A stretch of DNA of 64,000 nt from Thermococcus peptonophilus (GCF_001592435.1 NZ_CP014750.1:1054001-1118000), one strand, 5' to 3'. Positions 1-8,853 are shown, counted from the first letter of the stretch. Translations and numbers: made by a program. The notes: generated by a model not told the origin, from the letters alone.

Positions 1-469
1 GCATGCCCCAGTAAGGGGTCTCGACTGGATAGAAGTCCTCCAAGATGAGAGCATTTATCCCTATTCCCTTCACTCCAGGTGGGAGCTTTTCAGCCGGTTC
101 AATCGAAACGACGTACTGGTCGTAGAACTCGATGTGTTCAGCTCTGATTGTTAATCCTCTTGAGAGCTTCGAGCGGAGCGGGATGAGCTGGAGGAAAAGG
201 GCTTCCCTCTCAACGTCCCAGCTCGCGCTTATTGAAACGCTCCCCTTCGTGAAGAACTGGGTTATGAAGCGGTCGTCCTTCTCCTCGCCAGCTAAATGAA
301 AGCCCAGCTTGGCCATCGCCCTGCCTAAAAAGTTAGGCCTCGGGAGCTTCTGGTAGTTTATCAGATACTCTCCTATCCAGCCAGCTAAGGGCATGGAATA
401 GCCTATGAAGGCCTGCTTCTGAACGCGCAGGTAGGCAACGCTGGGGAGGAGCTTGAACTGATTGAACAT
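1..469 (-). CDS. Conserved hypothetical protein (C-terminus cut by window edge)
   Basis: An open frame runs off the left edge of the window. It starts at the ATG complementary to 467-469 (MFNQFKLLPSVAYLRVQKQ...) and gives 156 residues with no stop. I see no transmembrane segment, signal peptide or catalytic motif; it reads as a soluble alpha/beta protein. A TATA-like ATATATA lies at about 490-496, some 20-25 bases upstream, with no Shine-Dalgarno sequence, so a leaderless transcript separate from the polymerase operon is likely. I do not recognise the family. Thermococcal codon usage and the promoter make a real gene likely. Confidence 0.7.
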   Translation of the reverse strand, partial: MFNQFKLLPSVAYLRVQKQAFIGYSMPLAGWIGEYLINYQKLPRPNFLGRAMAKLGFHLAGEEKDDRFITQFFTKGSVSISASWDVEREALFLQLIPLRSKLSRGLTIRAEHIEFYDQYVVSIEPAEKLPPGVKGIGINALILEDFYPVETPYWGM

Positions 470-543
470 CAATGGATAAACGGCGTTGTCATATATATGC
501 TTAACGGAAACCTAACCCAAGAAAAGGAAGAACTAAGAAGATA

Positions 544-3500
544 TTACGAGCCGAAGAACTCGTCCAGGCTTATGCCCCTCTTTTTCTTCTTTTTGGGCTT
601 CTTATCTTCAGCCTTCTTAGCGCTCTCGGCCGTTTCTCTTATCTGCCCCTTCTTAGCGGCCGCTTCGAAACTGGTAAGAGCCTTGACCTTCCCTGAGCGC
701 TTTAGCTTTTCTTCCTCTTTCTTTTTCGCGGGTTCTTTGTCTTTTCCAGAGGGTTTTGAGGCCAAACTCCTAGACTTTTTGCCAGCTTTTCCGTTCTTTC
801 CGTTGAACTCGTCGAGGTAGCCGTTCCTCCCGTTGGAATGGCCGGTTCTCTCCTTGATCATCCTCTCGCAGATGTCAGCCGAAAAGCCCATGAGGGTCCT
901 CTGCCTCTCCGGAAAGATGTTCTCGAAGAGCGTTTTTATGTCCTTCTCGGTTATGCATATCCTCTGCCTCGTGTAGTCCTTGACGTTATACTTCGTAACG
1001 AGCATCTTGGCCGTGGGCAGGTACTTCTCTATGGCTCCTTTGCTGACGGTGAGGACTATCTTTCCGCCGCACTTGGGGCACTTACCGGCTAAGGGCGGCC
1101 TCCGGTATTTGGTGTTGCACTTTACACATCTGAACTCCTGCCTCGTGAAGCTCCTCAGGTTGCCTCTAAGGTCTGGAACGAGGTGGGAGTTGATAATGGT
1201 CTCAGCCACGTGGTGCTCATCAACGGCCCTTATGCGCTCCGCCAGAGCGAGCTGTCTGGCGACCTTCTCCTCCATGTCGCCGAGCTGTTTGTACAGGCTC
1301 ATCTTCGGGCCGAGACCGATATCATCTGTGTCGTGGGTGAACTTTATCCCCTCGTACATCTCGGGCTTTCCTAAGCGGTCCTCAACCCTTTCGATGACCT
1401 TCACTTCTTTTGGAGACTTCAGCTCGTATGTGGCCTTGTAAAACTCGAGAGGATAGTACCTCACAACGTCCATGTTGTGGACCTCGCTGTCGACTTCCCT
1501 CGGGTCAAGACGGGTGGTAACGACCAGAGGGGCATCCATCTTTCCGCCGCGCTTTTCTGGGAGATAGTACTTGCTGAAATTGAGGAGGGCGTCGAGGAGG
1601 AGCATAACGGCGTCTTCGTCGCCGTCACAATTGCGTCTTTTTGCGGCGTGGTAATACGGGTGTGCATAGCCAACGAGAACGTCTGAAAAGCCGATTATCC
1701 TCCCAATGATTCCAGCCGAGGTGTGTGGAGCAAGACCTATGACGAGGTGACCCACAAGGTCTTCCATCTTCTCGGCGTTGTAGAACCTCGGCAGGCCGTA
1801 GAACTTCTCGAGGAGGTCATCAATGAAGCGAGCAACCTTGAGTAAGTATCTCCCAGCCTCGTAGGGTAGAATAACGTCCTGGACCTTCAGCTCGAGTATC
1901 TGGTCGTCCCTCTCGAGGGGCTTGCCCTCGAAGTCGTGAGTGTAGCCGAGCCCCTTCAGTTTCTCAACGCTAGTTCCTATCTCCTTCGGCTTGAAGTGGG
2001 TTATCGGAGCGTCGGTCGCGTCGAAACGGATTGTACCGTCCTTAAACACGTAGACGTCGTTTTTCACCCTGAGGAGACCCTTCTCTAGCGGCTCAGCCAT
2101 CTTGTAGCCGGAGGTCATACCCTTGACGCCCTTGAGCCTGTCTATACCATAGACCTTGACGTTCTCCATTGCCTGCCTTAAAAGATCGGCCGGCTTTATC
2201 TCCCGCTCCGCGTAGGGCTTGAGCTCAACGTCGCACTTCGGACAGCGGTAGTTAAAGTCCTTTGCGTCGCTTTCAGGATAATCCGCTCCACACTTCGAAC
2301 AGTGCCAGAGAAGCTCCTTTCTCGTCCCGCAGACGGGGCAGAGGTGCTCCGGCCCGACGTGGCCGCACTTGGGACACTTGAAGAAGGCTATCTCGACTTT
2401 AGCAGTTTTTCCTTCCTCCGCCGCCTTCTTGATGTCCCTGCTCTGGCCACCTGCGAGGCCTATTGGGAAGAGAACCTGAACCGGCGGCTTCATTTTCCTC
2501 TCCTTCGCCTTCTCAGGCCTCCCCATCCTCGCGCCGATCCAGCTTATTCCCCTATCGCGGAGCTTTATCCTGTTGTTCTCGTTGATGATGTCTATGACCG
2601 TGTAGAAGGGCTTGGCCTTGAACTCCCACTCGAGGTTGCCGAGCGGTGTCAGGAGGGCCGCGCTCCACGGGTACTCAACGACAATGACCTTCTTCTTCTC
2701 AACCCTCTCAAGCCTGTGGGGCAGGCCGAGGAGCTCGAGGTAGCGCTTTATCTTAGGATCGTTCTCAAGGACGACCTTCTTCGCGAAGCGGTTCTTTCTG
2801 AATTCACCCCACTCAATTTGGGCATTGAGCAGGGCCCTCTGAAGTTCCTCAACTCCCTCCGGCTTGAGGGTGTTCCAGTAGAGGGTATAGTAAGGATGAA
2901 GCGGGATGTCGAGAACCGTTGAAAGATGAATTGCAGTCTCAACATTCGGTTTAACCCTGAGGGGATCTCTCAAGAGGTTCCACAGGAAATCTGAGTCTAC
3001 CTCAAGGTATTCCGCCGCTTCCCCAACGGCGTCCCTATCGTTCTCGGCGAAGGGCTGAAGCTCAACCTCATAGAGGTCTTTGATAGCCTGGATAAGCTCC
3101 TGAACCCACCACTCCTCGACGTAGTTCGCCGGGAGAAGGGTTTGATTGTTCTCAACGAAGTCGCCGAAGTTTACGAGGGCATCGCCAACGTAGAGGATCT
3201 CGTCAATCTCGTTCCTGACCCTTAATGCAGTCTCGTAGTCATCTACCCTGATCACGCTCCCGTTTTTGAGCCTCACGATCGGACCTTCAACGGTAGTCGC
3301 TGGCGTCACGATACAGCCCTTACCGGGCCTCTCCGTCTTCATCTGGGTTCCAATTGCTATGAACTCGTCCAAAATGAGCATAGTGGCCGGATTGACGCTC
3401 CAAGTCGCAAAGCCAGAAACCCTAGAGCGGCCGTACCTAAGCCTGAAGCCACCGTTCGCCGAAGGTTCAGCGAAGAGGGGCCTCCCGCCGATTATCTCCT

Positions 3501-4515
3501 TGGTGTACTTCTTGTTGGGGGCGATGTTGGCTTTAAATTTTTCATAAAGCTCGTAGTAGAAGCCCCTCTTGACCTTCTCTTTCTTTTCAGCGACGCTCTC
3601 GGTTCCAGCGTCTTCGGCCTTCGATTCGTCTTTATTCTCTTCACTACTCTTGCCCTTCTCCTTGGCTTCCACGAACTCCTTTATCCAGTCCCAGCCCTCT
3701 ATTCCCATCTTGTCTATGTACTTCACGAGCTTCTTCGCCTTCTGGAGGACACCCTCAGCGAGGACGAGAATAGCACCGCCGCGGAGGTGGTTCGTCTCAA
3801 CACCGGGAACGTTTCTGTGAGAGACTTCGACCTTATCGGTCTCTTCACCGGTTATCTCGATCGGGATGTTCCTCATGGCGAGCCTTACCTCGTCTGCTTC
3901 CGGGTGATACTGCAACCTCGTAACGGCCCTGTGATATAGGTCAACTTCCTCGACCATCCTCTCAATGTGCTCATCGCTTGGCTTGAAGCGGTCGAGGCCG
4001 AGCTTCCTCCTCACGTAGTCGCCGACTAGAACGCTCAAAGCTTGGGCAGTCCCACCGGAACTCCTGATCGGGCCGGCGTAGTAGAGGGCAAGGTACTCGC
4101 TCCCATCTGTCCACTCGTTGCGCTTTATTTTGACGTCAGCGATACCTTCCAGTGGAGCGGAGACTATACCCTCGGTGAGAATAGCAAGAGCCGTCCTCAC
4201 CGCCTGCTCGGCGTACTTCTCCTTGCTGCCAAGATCACCGAACTTGCCCTCGATTATCTCATCAACAACTTTAAGGGCCGCTATCTCCTTGCCGTACTCT
4301 TTGACAAGCTCCCTAATTCTCTTGGCCACACCGGGCGGCCCAACGAGACTCTCGACACGGCCAGCCATGTCAGTAGCTTGAGGAACCTCAACGTCAAGGC
4401 TCGGGTCTTTACCCTGTGCGCGGGCCTTTCTCGCTATCTCGTAGGCCCTGTCTATCTCGCGCTGGAGTGATTCAAAGTAAGCCTTCATTTCAGACGAGTA
4501 AATCTCTTCGCTCAT
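544..4515 (-). CDS. polC: DNA polymerase D large subunit (DP2)
   Basis: Catalytic subunit of the euryarchaeal replicative polymerase PolD (1323 aa). The conserved NCDGDED motif begins at residue 962, with Asp964 and Asp966 as the metal-binding aspartates known for the family. Two groups of CxxC zinc knuckles are visible, near residues 705-760 and 1130-1150. The C-terminal ~110 residues are Lys/Ser-rich and end in ISLDEFFGS, a PCNA-interacting (PIP-box-like) peptide. No intein is present at the NCDGDED site, where some Pyrococcus DP2 genes carry one. The ATG directly abuts the DP1 stop (TGAATG) and a GAGGGGG ribosome binding site lies in the DP1 end, so the two subunits are translationally coupled. 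It is the last gene of the orc1-DP1-DP2 operon. Confidence 0.98.
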   Translation of the reverse strand: MSEEIYSSEMKAYFESLQREIDRAYEIARKARAQGKDPSLDVEVPQATDMAGRVESLVGPPGVAKRIRELVKEYGKEIAALKVVDEIIEGKFGDLGSKEKYAEQAVRTALAILTEGIVSAPLEGIADVKIKRNEWTDGSEYLALYYAGPIRSSGGTAQALSVLVGDYVRRKLGLDRFKPSDEHIERMVEEVDLYHRAVTRLQYHPEADEVRLAMRNIPIEITGEETDKVEVSHRNVPGVETNHLRGGAILVLAEGVLQKAKKLVKYIDKMGIEGWDWIKEFVEAKEKGKSSEENKDESKAEDAGTESVAEKKEKVKRGFYYELYEKFKANIAPNKKYTKEIIGGRPLFAEPSANGGFRLRYGRSRVSGFATWSVNPATMLILDEFIAIGTQMKTERPGKGCIVTPATTVEGPIVRLKNGSVIRVDDYETALRVRNEIDEILYVGDALVNFGDFVENNQTLLPANYVEEWWVQELIQAIKDLYEVELQPFAENDRDAVGEAAEYLEVDSDFLWNLLRDPLRVKPNVETAIHLSTVLDIPLHPYYTLYWNTLKPEGVEELQRALLNAQIEWGEFRKNRFAKKVVLENDPKIKRYLELLGLPHRLERVEKKKVIVVEYPWSAALLTPLGNLEWEFKAKPFYTVIDIINENNRIKLRDRGISWIGARMGRPEKAKERKMKPPVQVLFPIGLAGGQSRDIKKAAEEGKTAKVEIAFFKCPKCGHVGPEHLCPVCGTRKELLWHCSKCGADYPESDAKDFNYRCPKCDVELKPYAEREIKPADLLRQAMENVKVYGIDRLKGVKGMTSGYKMAEPLEKGLLRVKNDVYVFKDGTIRFDATDAPITHFKPKEIGTSVEKLKGLGYTHDFEGKPLERDDQILELKVQDVILPYEAGRYLLKVARFIDDLLEKFYGLPRFYNAEKMEDLVGHLVIGLAPHTSAGIIGRIIGFSDVLVGYAHPYYHAAKRRNCDGDEDAVMLLLDALLNFSKYYLPEKRGGKMDAPLVVTTRLDPREVDSEVHNMDVVRYYPLEFYKATYELKSPKEVKVIERVEDRLGKPEMYEGIKFTHDTDDIGLGPKMSLYKQLGDMEEKVARQLALAERIRAVDEHHVAETIINSHLVPDLRGNLRSFTRQEFRCVKCNTKYRRPPLAGKCPKCGGKIVLTVSKGAIEKYLPTAKMLVTKYNVKDYTRQRICITEKDIKTLFENIFPERQRTLMGFSADICERMIKERTGHSNGRNGYLDEFNGKNGKAGKKSRSLASKPSGKDKEPAKKKEEEKLKRSGKVKALTSFEAAAKKGQIRETAESAKKAEDKKPKKKKKRGISLDEFFGS

Positions 4516-6699
4516 TCAAACCCCCTCACAGAACTGGTCAAACCTGACAACGGCCCTTACACGGGAGGTTTCAACGTCTATTATCGGAACCCTCGCAGGA
4601 GTCGGGATTATGTTCACCATCTTCTGGAACTCGGTCTGGGCCTGCCATGTGCCGGTGTTTATGACGAAGACGCCGTTGTAGATTTTGTACTGCATGACGT
4701 GGACGTGGCCTGCCTGGAAGAGGTCGGGGACGCTCTCGATGACGAGCGTGTCCTCAGGGTCGGGAGCTATCGGAACCTTGTTCCCGAAGGTCGGAGCTAT
4801 GTGCCTGAGCTTCAGAAGCTCTATCATTGCCTCCGCGGGCCTGTGGTGGCTCCTGTTGGGGACGAAATCAACGACGTCCTCTATTCCCCTGCCATGGGCT
4901 ATGAGGAAGTCCCTGCCGTGAAGTCGTATGACAGCAGGGTTGCTGATTATCACAGCGTTCTTGAGCTTGTAGAGAGGCTTGGCATATTCCTCATAGAAGC
5001 CAGGCTGTGGAAGGGCCGTTCTAGCCGCGTCGTGGTTCCCAGGGCCAATGAACATCGTTATGTGGTCTGGAACCTGCTTCAGCAGGTTCGCCAGGGCCTC
5101 GTACTGGTCGAAAATATCTGGAATCGCCAGCTCGTTGTACTGGCCAGGATAGATGCCGACGCCGTCAACGACGTCGCCGCCGATGATGATGTATTTGATT
5201 CTGCTCACCAGCTCTTCCTCGGTTCTGCTGTTGACTTCACCGTTGAGCCACTCGAGGAACTTGATAAAAGCTTCCTCGCAGAACTTGTTGCTGCCGACGT
5301 GGATGTCGCTGAGCAGGATGGCGTAGACCTTCTCCTCAAGCGGTGGTTTTGACCTCTTGAACTTCGGAACGTCCGGCAGGAACACCCTGTTTGCAAAAAA
5401 TATTCCTTTCCCGGGGGTGCCTCTGAAAGCAACGACCGAATCGGGCATTATCGTGTTGTAGGCTTCCTTAGCCCCCTCTTTATCGGAGCTTATGAAGACC
5501 TTGATCCTTCCCGTGGCGTCCTCGATCTCGAAGAGGTAGCCCTTCTTTGTCTCGCGCTTTTCATTGACGAGCCCGATTATCGTGACATCCTTCTCACGGA
5601 CGTAGCTTAACTTAGCGATGTCCACGATCGTGCCGATTTCAGGGTTTTCGCGGAAGATTCTCCGCATCTTCTTGAGCCGGGACTTGAAGTAGCTGGAATA
5701 TACCTGAATTATAACCTCACCCTCCTTGCTCTGGGCGTTCTTGACCTTTGGAACCTCGAACTTCACGTTCTTGACGTCAAAGGCGAGCTCCCACTCGTCG
5801 GGAATCTCCTTTGCCCGGTAATTGAAGCCTTCCTTCGGGGTTATTACTAAGTCGGAATATGTCGAATAGGCTTTCTCCTCCTCGGGAGTCTCATCGGCCA
5901 CATATGCCATTGGAACGCCGTAGTCACCGTAGACTATCTTCGGCTTGACGCCGTTGTCGCCGTTCTCATAGTACTCTTCGGAGTCCCCGTACCCATTCTC
6001 ACTCCCGTTTTCCAGTGTAAGGGACTCATCAGGGAAGCCGTTTTCAGCGGAAAATTCCTCCTCAGGAGGCTCTTCTATAAGAGTATCACCTTCAGAAGTT
6101 CCAGTGGAAATGAAACTCTCCCCCCCTAAGAAAGGCCCGTTTAAAGTCTCTAATTCAGAAACAGAGCCACTATAGTCCCCAAATTTCAAGGCATTTCCAG
6201 TGGAAATAGAGGTCTCTTCACCTTCGGAAGGCTGAACAACTTCAGCATTATCTTCCACGGAAGTGAGCAGATCCGGTTCAGTACTGATTTCATCCTCCAC
6301 CGAAAAACTTTCCTCAGCAACGACAATATCTTCAGCAGGCGCTATACTGGACGCAACTGAGGATTCACCATCGTCCTCAATGCCCTCATCGAGAGGAGCT
6401 TCAAGAGATTCAGACCCCTCAGACTCCAGAGCAACCTCTGGACTGGGTTCAGGGTGAGATTCAGAAACGCTGATCTCAGATAGTGCCGAACCTTCGAGGG
6501 CACCATTTCCACTGGAAATTATGCCCTTCTCAGCTAAAAACTCTCTGGCAAGGTTGGAATCTATAACGAACGTCCCCTGGTTTTTGGCGAACTTTATCAG
6601 CTCGGCCAGGGTAAAGGCCTTTTTATAGTGGTCTGCGAGCAGGTAATACGCGGACGGTGTGATAAGGTAGTTGTTCTTAAGGAGGTCCTCTACTAGCAT
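4516..6699 (-). CDS. polB: DNA polymerase D small subunit (DP1), 3'-5' exonuclease
   Basis: DP1 is the Mre11-like proofreading exonuclease subunit of PolD. The calcineurin-type phosphoesterase motifs appear in order in the C-terminal third: DIHVGSN (about residue 465), GGDVVDG, GPGNHD, AHGRG and AGHVHV. An OB-fold region precedes them. Residues ~68-280 form a long Ser/Glu/Gly-rich, acidic, probably disordered linker between the N-terminal helical domain and the OB fold. I chose the ATG at 6699 (MLVEDLLKNN), preceded by GGAGGT and overlapping the orc1 stop (TGATG), rather than the TTG one codon upstream. The linker contains three ISTG/ISSG-type peptides whose codons form origin-box palindromes (see the repeats at 6098, 6193 and 6505). 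Confidence 0.97.
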   Translation of the reverse strand: MLVEDLLKNNYLITPSAYYLLADHYKKAFTLAELIKFAKNQGTFVIDSNLAREFLAEKGIISSGNGALEGSALSEISVSESHPEPSPEVALESEGSESLEAPLDEGIEDDGESSVASSIAPAEDIVVAEESFSVEDEISTEPDLLTSVEDNAEVVQPSEGEETSISTGNALKFGDYSGSVSELETLNGPFLGGESFISTGTSEGDTLIEEPPEEEFSAENGFPDESLTLENGSENGYGDSEEYYENGDNGVKPKIVYGDYGVPMAYVADETPEEEKAYSTYSDLVITPKEGFNYRAKEIPDEWELAFDVKNVKFEVPKVKNAQSKEGEVIIQVYSSYFKSRLKKMRRIFRENPEIGTIVDIAKLSYVREKDVTIIGLVNEKRETKKGYLFEIEDATGRIKVFISSDKEGAKEAYNTIMPDSVVAFRGTPGKGIFFANRVFLPDVPKFKRSKPPLEEKVYAILLSDIHVGSNKFCEEAFIKFLEWLNGEVNSRTEEELVSRIKYIIIGGDVVDGVGIYPGQYNELAIPDIFDQYEALANLLKQVPDHITMFIGPGNHDAARTALPQPGFYEEYAKPLYKLKNAVIISNPAVIRLHGRDFLIAHGRGIEDVVDFVPNRSHHRPAEAMIELLKLRHIAPTFGNKVPIAPDPEDTLVIESVPDLFQAGHVHVMQYKIYNGVFVINTGTWQAQTEFQKMVNIIPTPARVPIIDVETSRVRAVVRFDQFCEGV
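6098..6126 (+). repeat. Near-complete ORB copy inside the DP1 coding sequence
   Basis: Bases 6098-6119 match the oriC ORB at 8712-8733 over all 22 positions (GTTCCAGTGGAAAT followed by GAAACTCT). In oriC the next bases are GGGGG; here they are a run of seven Cs, so the G-string has the opposite strand sense. On the coding strand the box encodes ESFISTGTS within the low-complexity linker of DP1. It may be an Orc1/Cdc6 binding site hidden in coding DNA; binding is inferred. Confidence 0.75.
6193..6207 (+). repeat. Mini-ORB palindrome in DP1 linker
   Basis: ATTTCCAGTGGAAAT is the 13-base core of the origin boxes in this window plus one flanking base on each side. It encodes ISTG in the DP1 linker. 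No adjacent G-string. Confidence 0.6.
6505..6519 (+). repeat. Mini-ORB palindrome in DP1 linker
   Basis: ATTTCCACTGGAAAT is the same palindrome with the central base swapped. It encodes ISSG near the start of the acidic linker. Third box in about 420 bp of coding sequence. Confidence 0.6.
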
Positions 6700-7949
6700 C
6701 AAAACAACCTCCTCTGGCGGGAGAGGCTCAGGGTGAGCAGCGGGCGAACCTGCTCATCGTGGCGGTAAATGTTCTTCACCATATACGGAGTCACGTTAAG
6801 CCTTATCTCCTTTGTTCTCCCGTAGCGGCCCTTGCTGACGACCTTGGCGTTGATAATGCCGAGCATGTCAAGTTCGTTGATCAAGTCACTTACGCGCCTT
6901 TGAGTGAGCGGTTCGATGTCGAGGCTGTCACAGAGCATCTTATAAATTGAGTAGACCTCACCAGTATTAGCGGGAAGGTCCCCGTTCTCGTCGAGCATGA
7001 CTATCGCGTAGAGGAGAACCTTTGAGTGAAGCGGAAGGGTTTTTATGACCTCTTCCATTGTGTCCTGTTCAATCTTTTCCTGGGCTTTCCATACGTGCCT
7101 CTCAGTAACTTTGCTCGCTCCTTCGCGCTCCGCTATCTCACCAGCAACGCGAAGTAGATCAAGTGCCCTCCGTGCATCACCGTGCTCTCTGGCCGCCAAA
7201 GCGGCACAGAGGGGGACGACGGCATCATCCAGAACGCCTTCATAAAACGCTTCTTTGGCACGCTGCATGAGGATGTCCCTGAGCTGGTTCGCGTCGTATG
7301 GAGGAAAGACCACCTCCTCTTCGCTCAGGCTGGAAAGGACGCGCGCATCCAGGTACTCCTTGAACTTGAGGTCGTTGGAAATTCCAATGATGCTTACTTT
7401 CGCCCGGGTAAGTTCGCTGTTGATCCTCGTCAGAGAATACAGGATGTCGTCTCCACTCTTCTTGATGAGCTTGTCTATCTCGTCGAGGACTATTATAACG
7501 AAGCGCTCCTTGGCATCTATGACTTCCTTGAGCTTTGCATAGACCTCATCAGTAGGCCAGCCGACCAGGGGAACCTCAATCCCGCTCTCCTCTTTGAAGT
7601 GGTTTACAATCCTTGCGAGAACGCGGTAGTGAGTATCAATTATTTCACAGTTGATATATATGACCTCAACGGGGATATTGTACTTCTGGGAGATCTTCTT
7701 CAGTTCTTCAGTAACGAACTTGACCGTTACGGTCTTGCCAGTTCCAGTTTTTCCATACACAAAAACATTTGATGGGGTCTCACCGCGGAGAACAGGAACG
7801 AGGATGTGGGCGAGGTCATCTATCTGCTTGTGTCTGTGCGGGAGCTCCTTTGGAGTATAACTGTGCCTAAGCACCTCTTTGTTCTTGAATATCTTCCTGG
7901 CGTGGAGGTACTTCTCGAATATCGAGCTGAGGTAATCGTCGTCCATCAT
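6699..7949 (-). CDS. cdc6: Orc1/Cdc6 replication initiator
   Basis: Origin-binding AAA+ initiator and probable MCM loader. Visible motifs: Walker A (VYGKTGTGKT), Walker B (VIIVLDEIDKL), sensor 1 (IGISND) and sensor 2/arginine region (HGDARRALDLLR), followed by a C-terminal winged helix (QRRVSDLINELDMLGIINAKV...GRYGRTKEIRLN) that contacts the ORB. The start at 7949 follows a GGAG with six-base spacing; a GTG four codons upstream is the alternative. TATA-like sequence lies near 7996-8006. The gene borders oriC, as usual in Thermococcales, and its stop overlaps the DP1 start, so initiator and replicative polymerase are co-expressed. Only one initiator gene is seen here. Confidence 0.97.
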   Translation of the reverse strand: MMDDDYLSSIFEKYLHARKIFKNKEVLRHSYTPKELPHRHKQIDDLAHILVPVLRGETPSNVFVYGKTGTGKTVTVKFVTEELKKISQKYNIPVEVIYINCEIIDTHYRVLARIVNHFKEESGIEVPLVGWPTDEVYAKLKEVIDAKERFVIIVLDEIDKLIKKSGDDILYSLTRINSELTRAKVSIIGISNDLKFKEYLDARVLSSLSEEEVVFPPYDANQLRDILMQRAKEAFYEGVLDDAVVPLCAALAAREHGDARRALDLLRVAGEIAEREGASKVTERHVWKAQEKIEQDTMEEVIKTLPLHSKVLLYAIVMLDENGDLPANTGEVYSIYKMLCDSLDIEPLTQRRVSDLINELDMLGIINAKVVSKGRYGRTKEIRLNVTPYMVKNIYRHDEQVRPLLTLSLSRQRRLF

Positions 7950-8430
7950 CTCACTCTCCACTTGAAACCATACTCGACGGGAGTCATTGCGTCAACTTAA
8001 TACCCCCTCCCATATCCTAATGACCAAAGTCATTGCTACATCCCAACATTTTGACATCGAATAACTGGAAATACTGAACATTCACGAGGGATTCCACCGG
8101 AACCAGCGGATACACAGGAAGGCATACCTATGTGTAGGCCACCGGTTTATATGGGTTGTTGAACATAGAACTGTTAAAGACTTCCACTTGAAGTTCCAGT
8201 TCTAACCTGCGTGGGAGAACTTCTCCAGTGGAAGAGCGAAACGAGTAATGATCAGGTATGTACACGTAAGTTTACATTAGGCAAACAAAACATCGATAGG
8301 TGCGGCTATTTCCACTGAAATAGGAATGGACAAAAATAGACATGAAAATGCGAACAGTAATGAACAGAAAAGACCATTTTGGGAAAATTCTTATGCTTTC
8401 ATGTTATCAAAAGGTAAACAGTTTTGTAGT

Positions 8431-8460
8431 CCCCCAGAGTTCTGTTTCCAGTGGAAACGG
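8431..8460 (-). repeat. ORB, left, full length with G-string
   Basis: On the + strand it reads CCCCCAGAGTTCTG followed by TTTCCAGTGGAAACGG. Its reverse complement aligns base for base with the right ORB apart from the central palindrome base and a few positions between core and G-string. Orc1/Cdc6 is expected to bind here, with the G-string contacted by the initiator. Confidence 0.92.
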
Positions 8461-8700
8461 CTTTTGTAGTTACACCCATTTACTTATCGATTTTTGGTGT
8501 AAACACTCCCATTTTTTATTTTTCATCTGATATTTATAGTTTTCTATAAACAATGTTCAATATTAGTCTTTGATAAGACGAGAAAATTGGGAAAAAAGCA
8601 GATTGTATATAAATCCGCCTGAACAAAATCACATTTACATTGTCACTAACGCTTTAAAAATACCTCTTTCGCTGTTTAAAGTCATCAAATCCATCCATCC
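8461..8700. other. AT-rich duplex unwinding element of oriC
   Basis: Strongly AT-rich block between the two full ORBs, with long T and A runs. It contains a perfect hairpin at 8533-8550 (TTTATAG-TTTT-CTATAAA) and TATA-like tracts near 8605-8615 and 8650-8658. This is where strand opening by Orc1/Cdc6 and MCM loading would be expected; the role is inferred from position and composition. Confidence 0.75.
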
Positions 8701-8711
8701 TCCGAAAGTTG

Positions 8712-8738
8712 GTTCCAGTGGAAATGAAACTCTGGGGG
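8712..8738 (+). repeat. ORB, right, full length with G-string
   Basis: GTTCCAGTGGAAAT plus GAAACTCTGGGGG. It is the inverted partner of the left ORB, with the G-string pointing away from the AT-rich core. The first 22 bases recur exactly in the DP1 gene. Confidence 0.92.
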
Positions 8739-8762
8739 ATCTTTTCGATGAGTATCGAAAAA

Positions 8763-8784
8763 GAGTTCTGTTTCCACTGGAAAA
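8763..8784 (-). repeat. Third ORB, G-string missing
   Basis: GAGTTCTGTTTCCA followed by CTGGAAAA matches the left ORB through its spacer but has no C-run at the left end. Same orientation as the left ORB and only about 25 bp from the right one, so a composite site is possible. Confidence 0.8.
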
Positions 8785-8853
8785 CTTGCGCCTAGTGGTA
8801 TTTTTATGTTCATTAAAGTTCAATTGGTCGCGTCCCAATGTTTTTAACTTCCT

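Larger units (their letters stand above)
7962..8853. other. oriC: Chromosomal replication origin, oriC
   Basis: This 0.9 kb gene-free stretch lies beside orc1/cdc6. It holds two full ORBs in inverted orientation (8431-8460 and 8712-8738), each with the TTCCANTGGAAA core and a distal CTCTGGGGG/CCCCCAGAG G-string pointing outward. A third box without G-string is at 8763-8784. Weaker relatives are near 8091 (TTCCACCGGAA), 8181 (CTTCCACTTGAAG), 8221 (CTCCAGTGGAAG) and 8308 (ATTTCCACTGAAAT). Between the full ORBs is an AT-rich core of about 250 bp, a natural duplex unwinding element. Paired inverted ORBs around an AT-rich core next to cdc6 is the established Pyrococcus oriC architecture. No convincing protein gene lies inside. 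Confidence 0.93.

Noticed and set aside
980-1441. Plus-strand ORFs opposite DP2, such as 497-820, 980-1441 and 2302-2922
   Set aside because: They lie antisense to a certain gene and have no promoter, ribosome binding site or recognisable domain.
8342-8530. 62-codon ORF inside oriC
   Set aside because: Its codons cross the left ORB and AT-rich core, it has no ribosome binding site, and its composition is not that of a protein gene.
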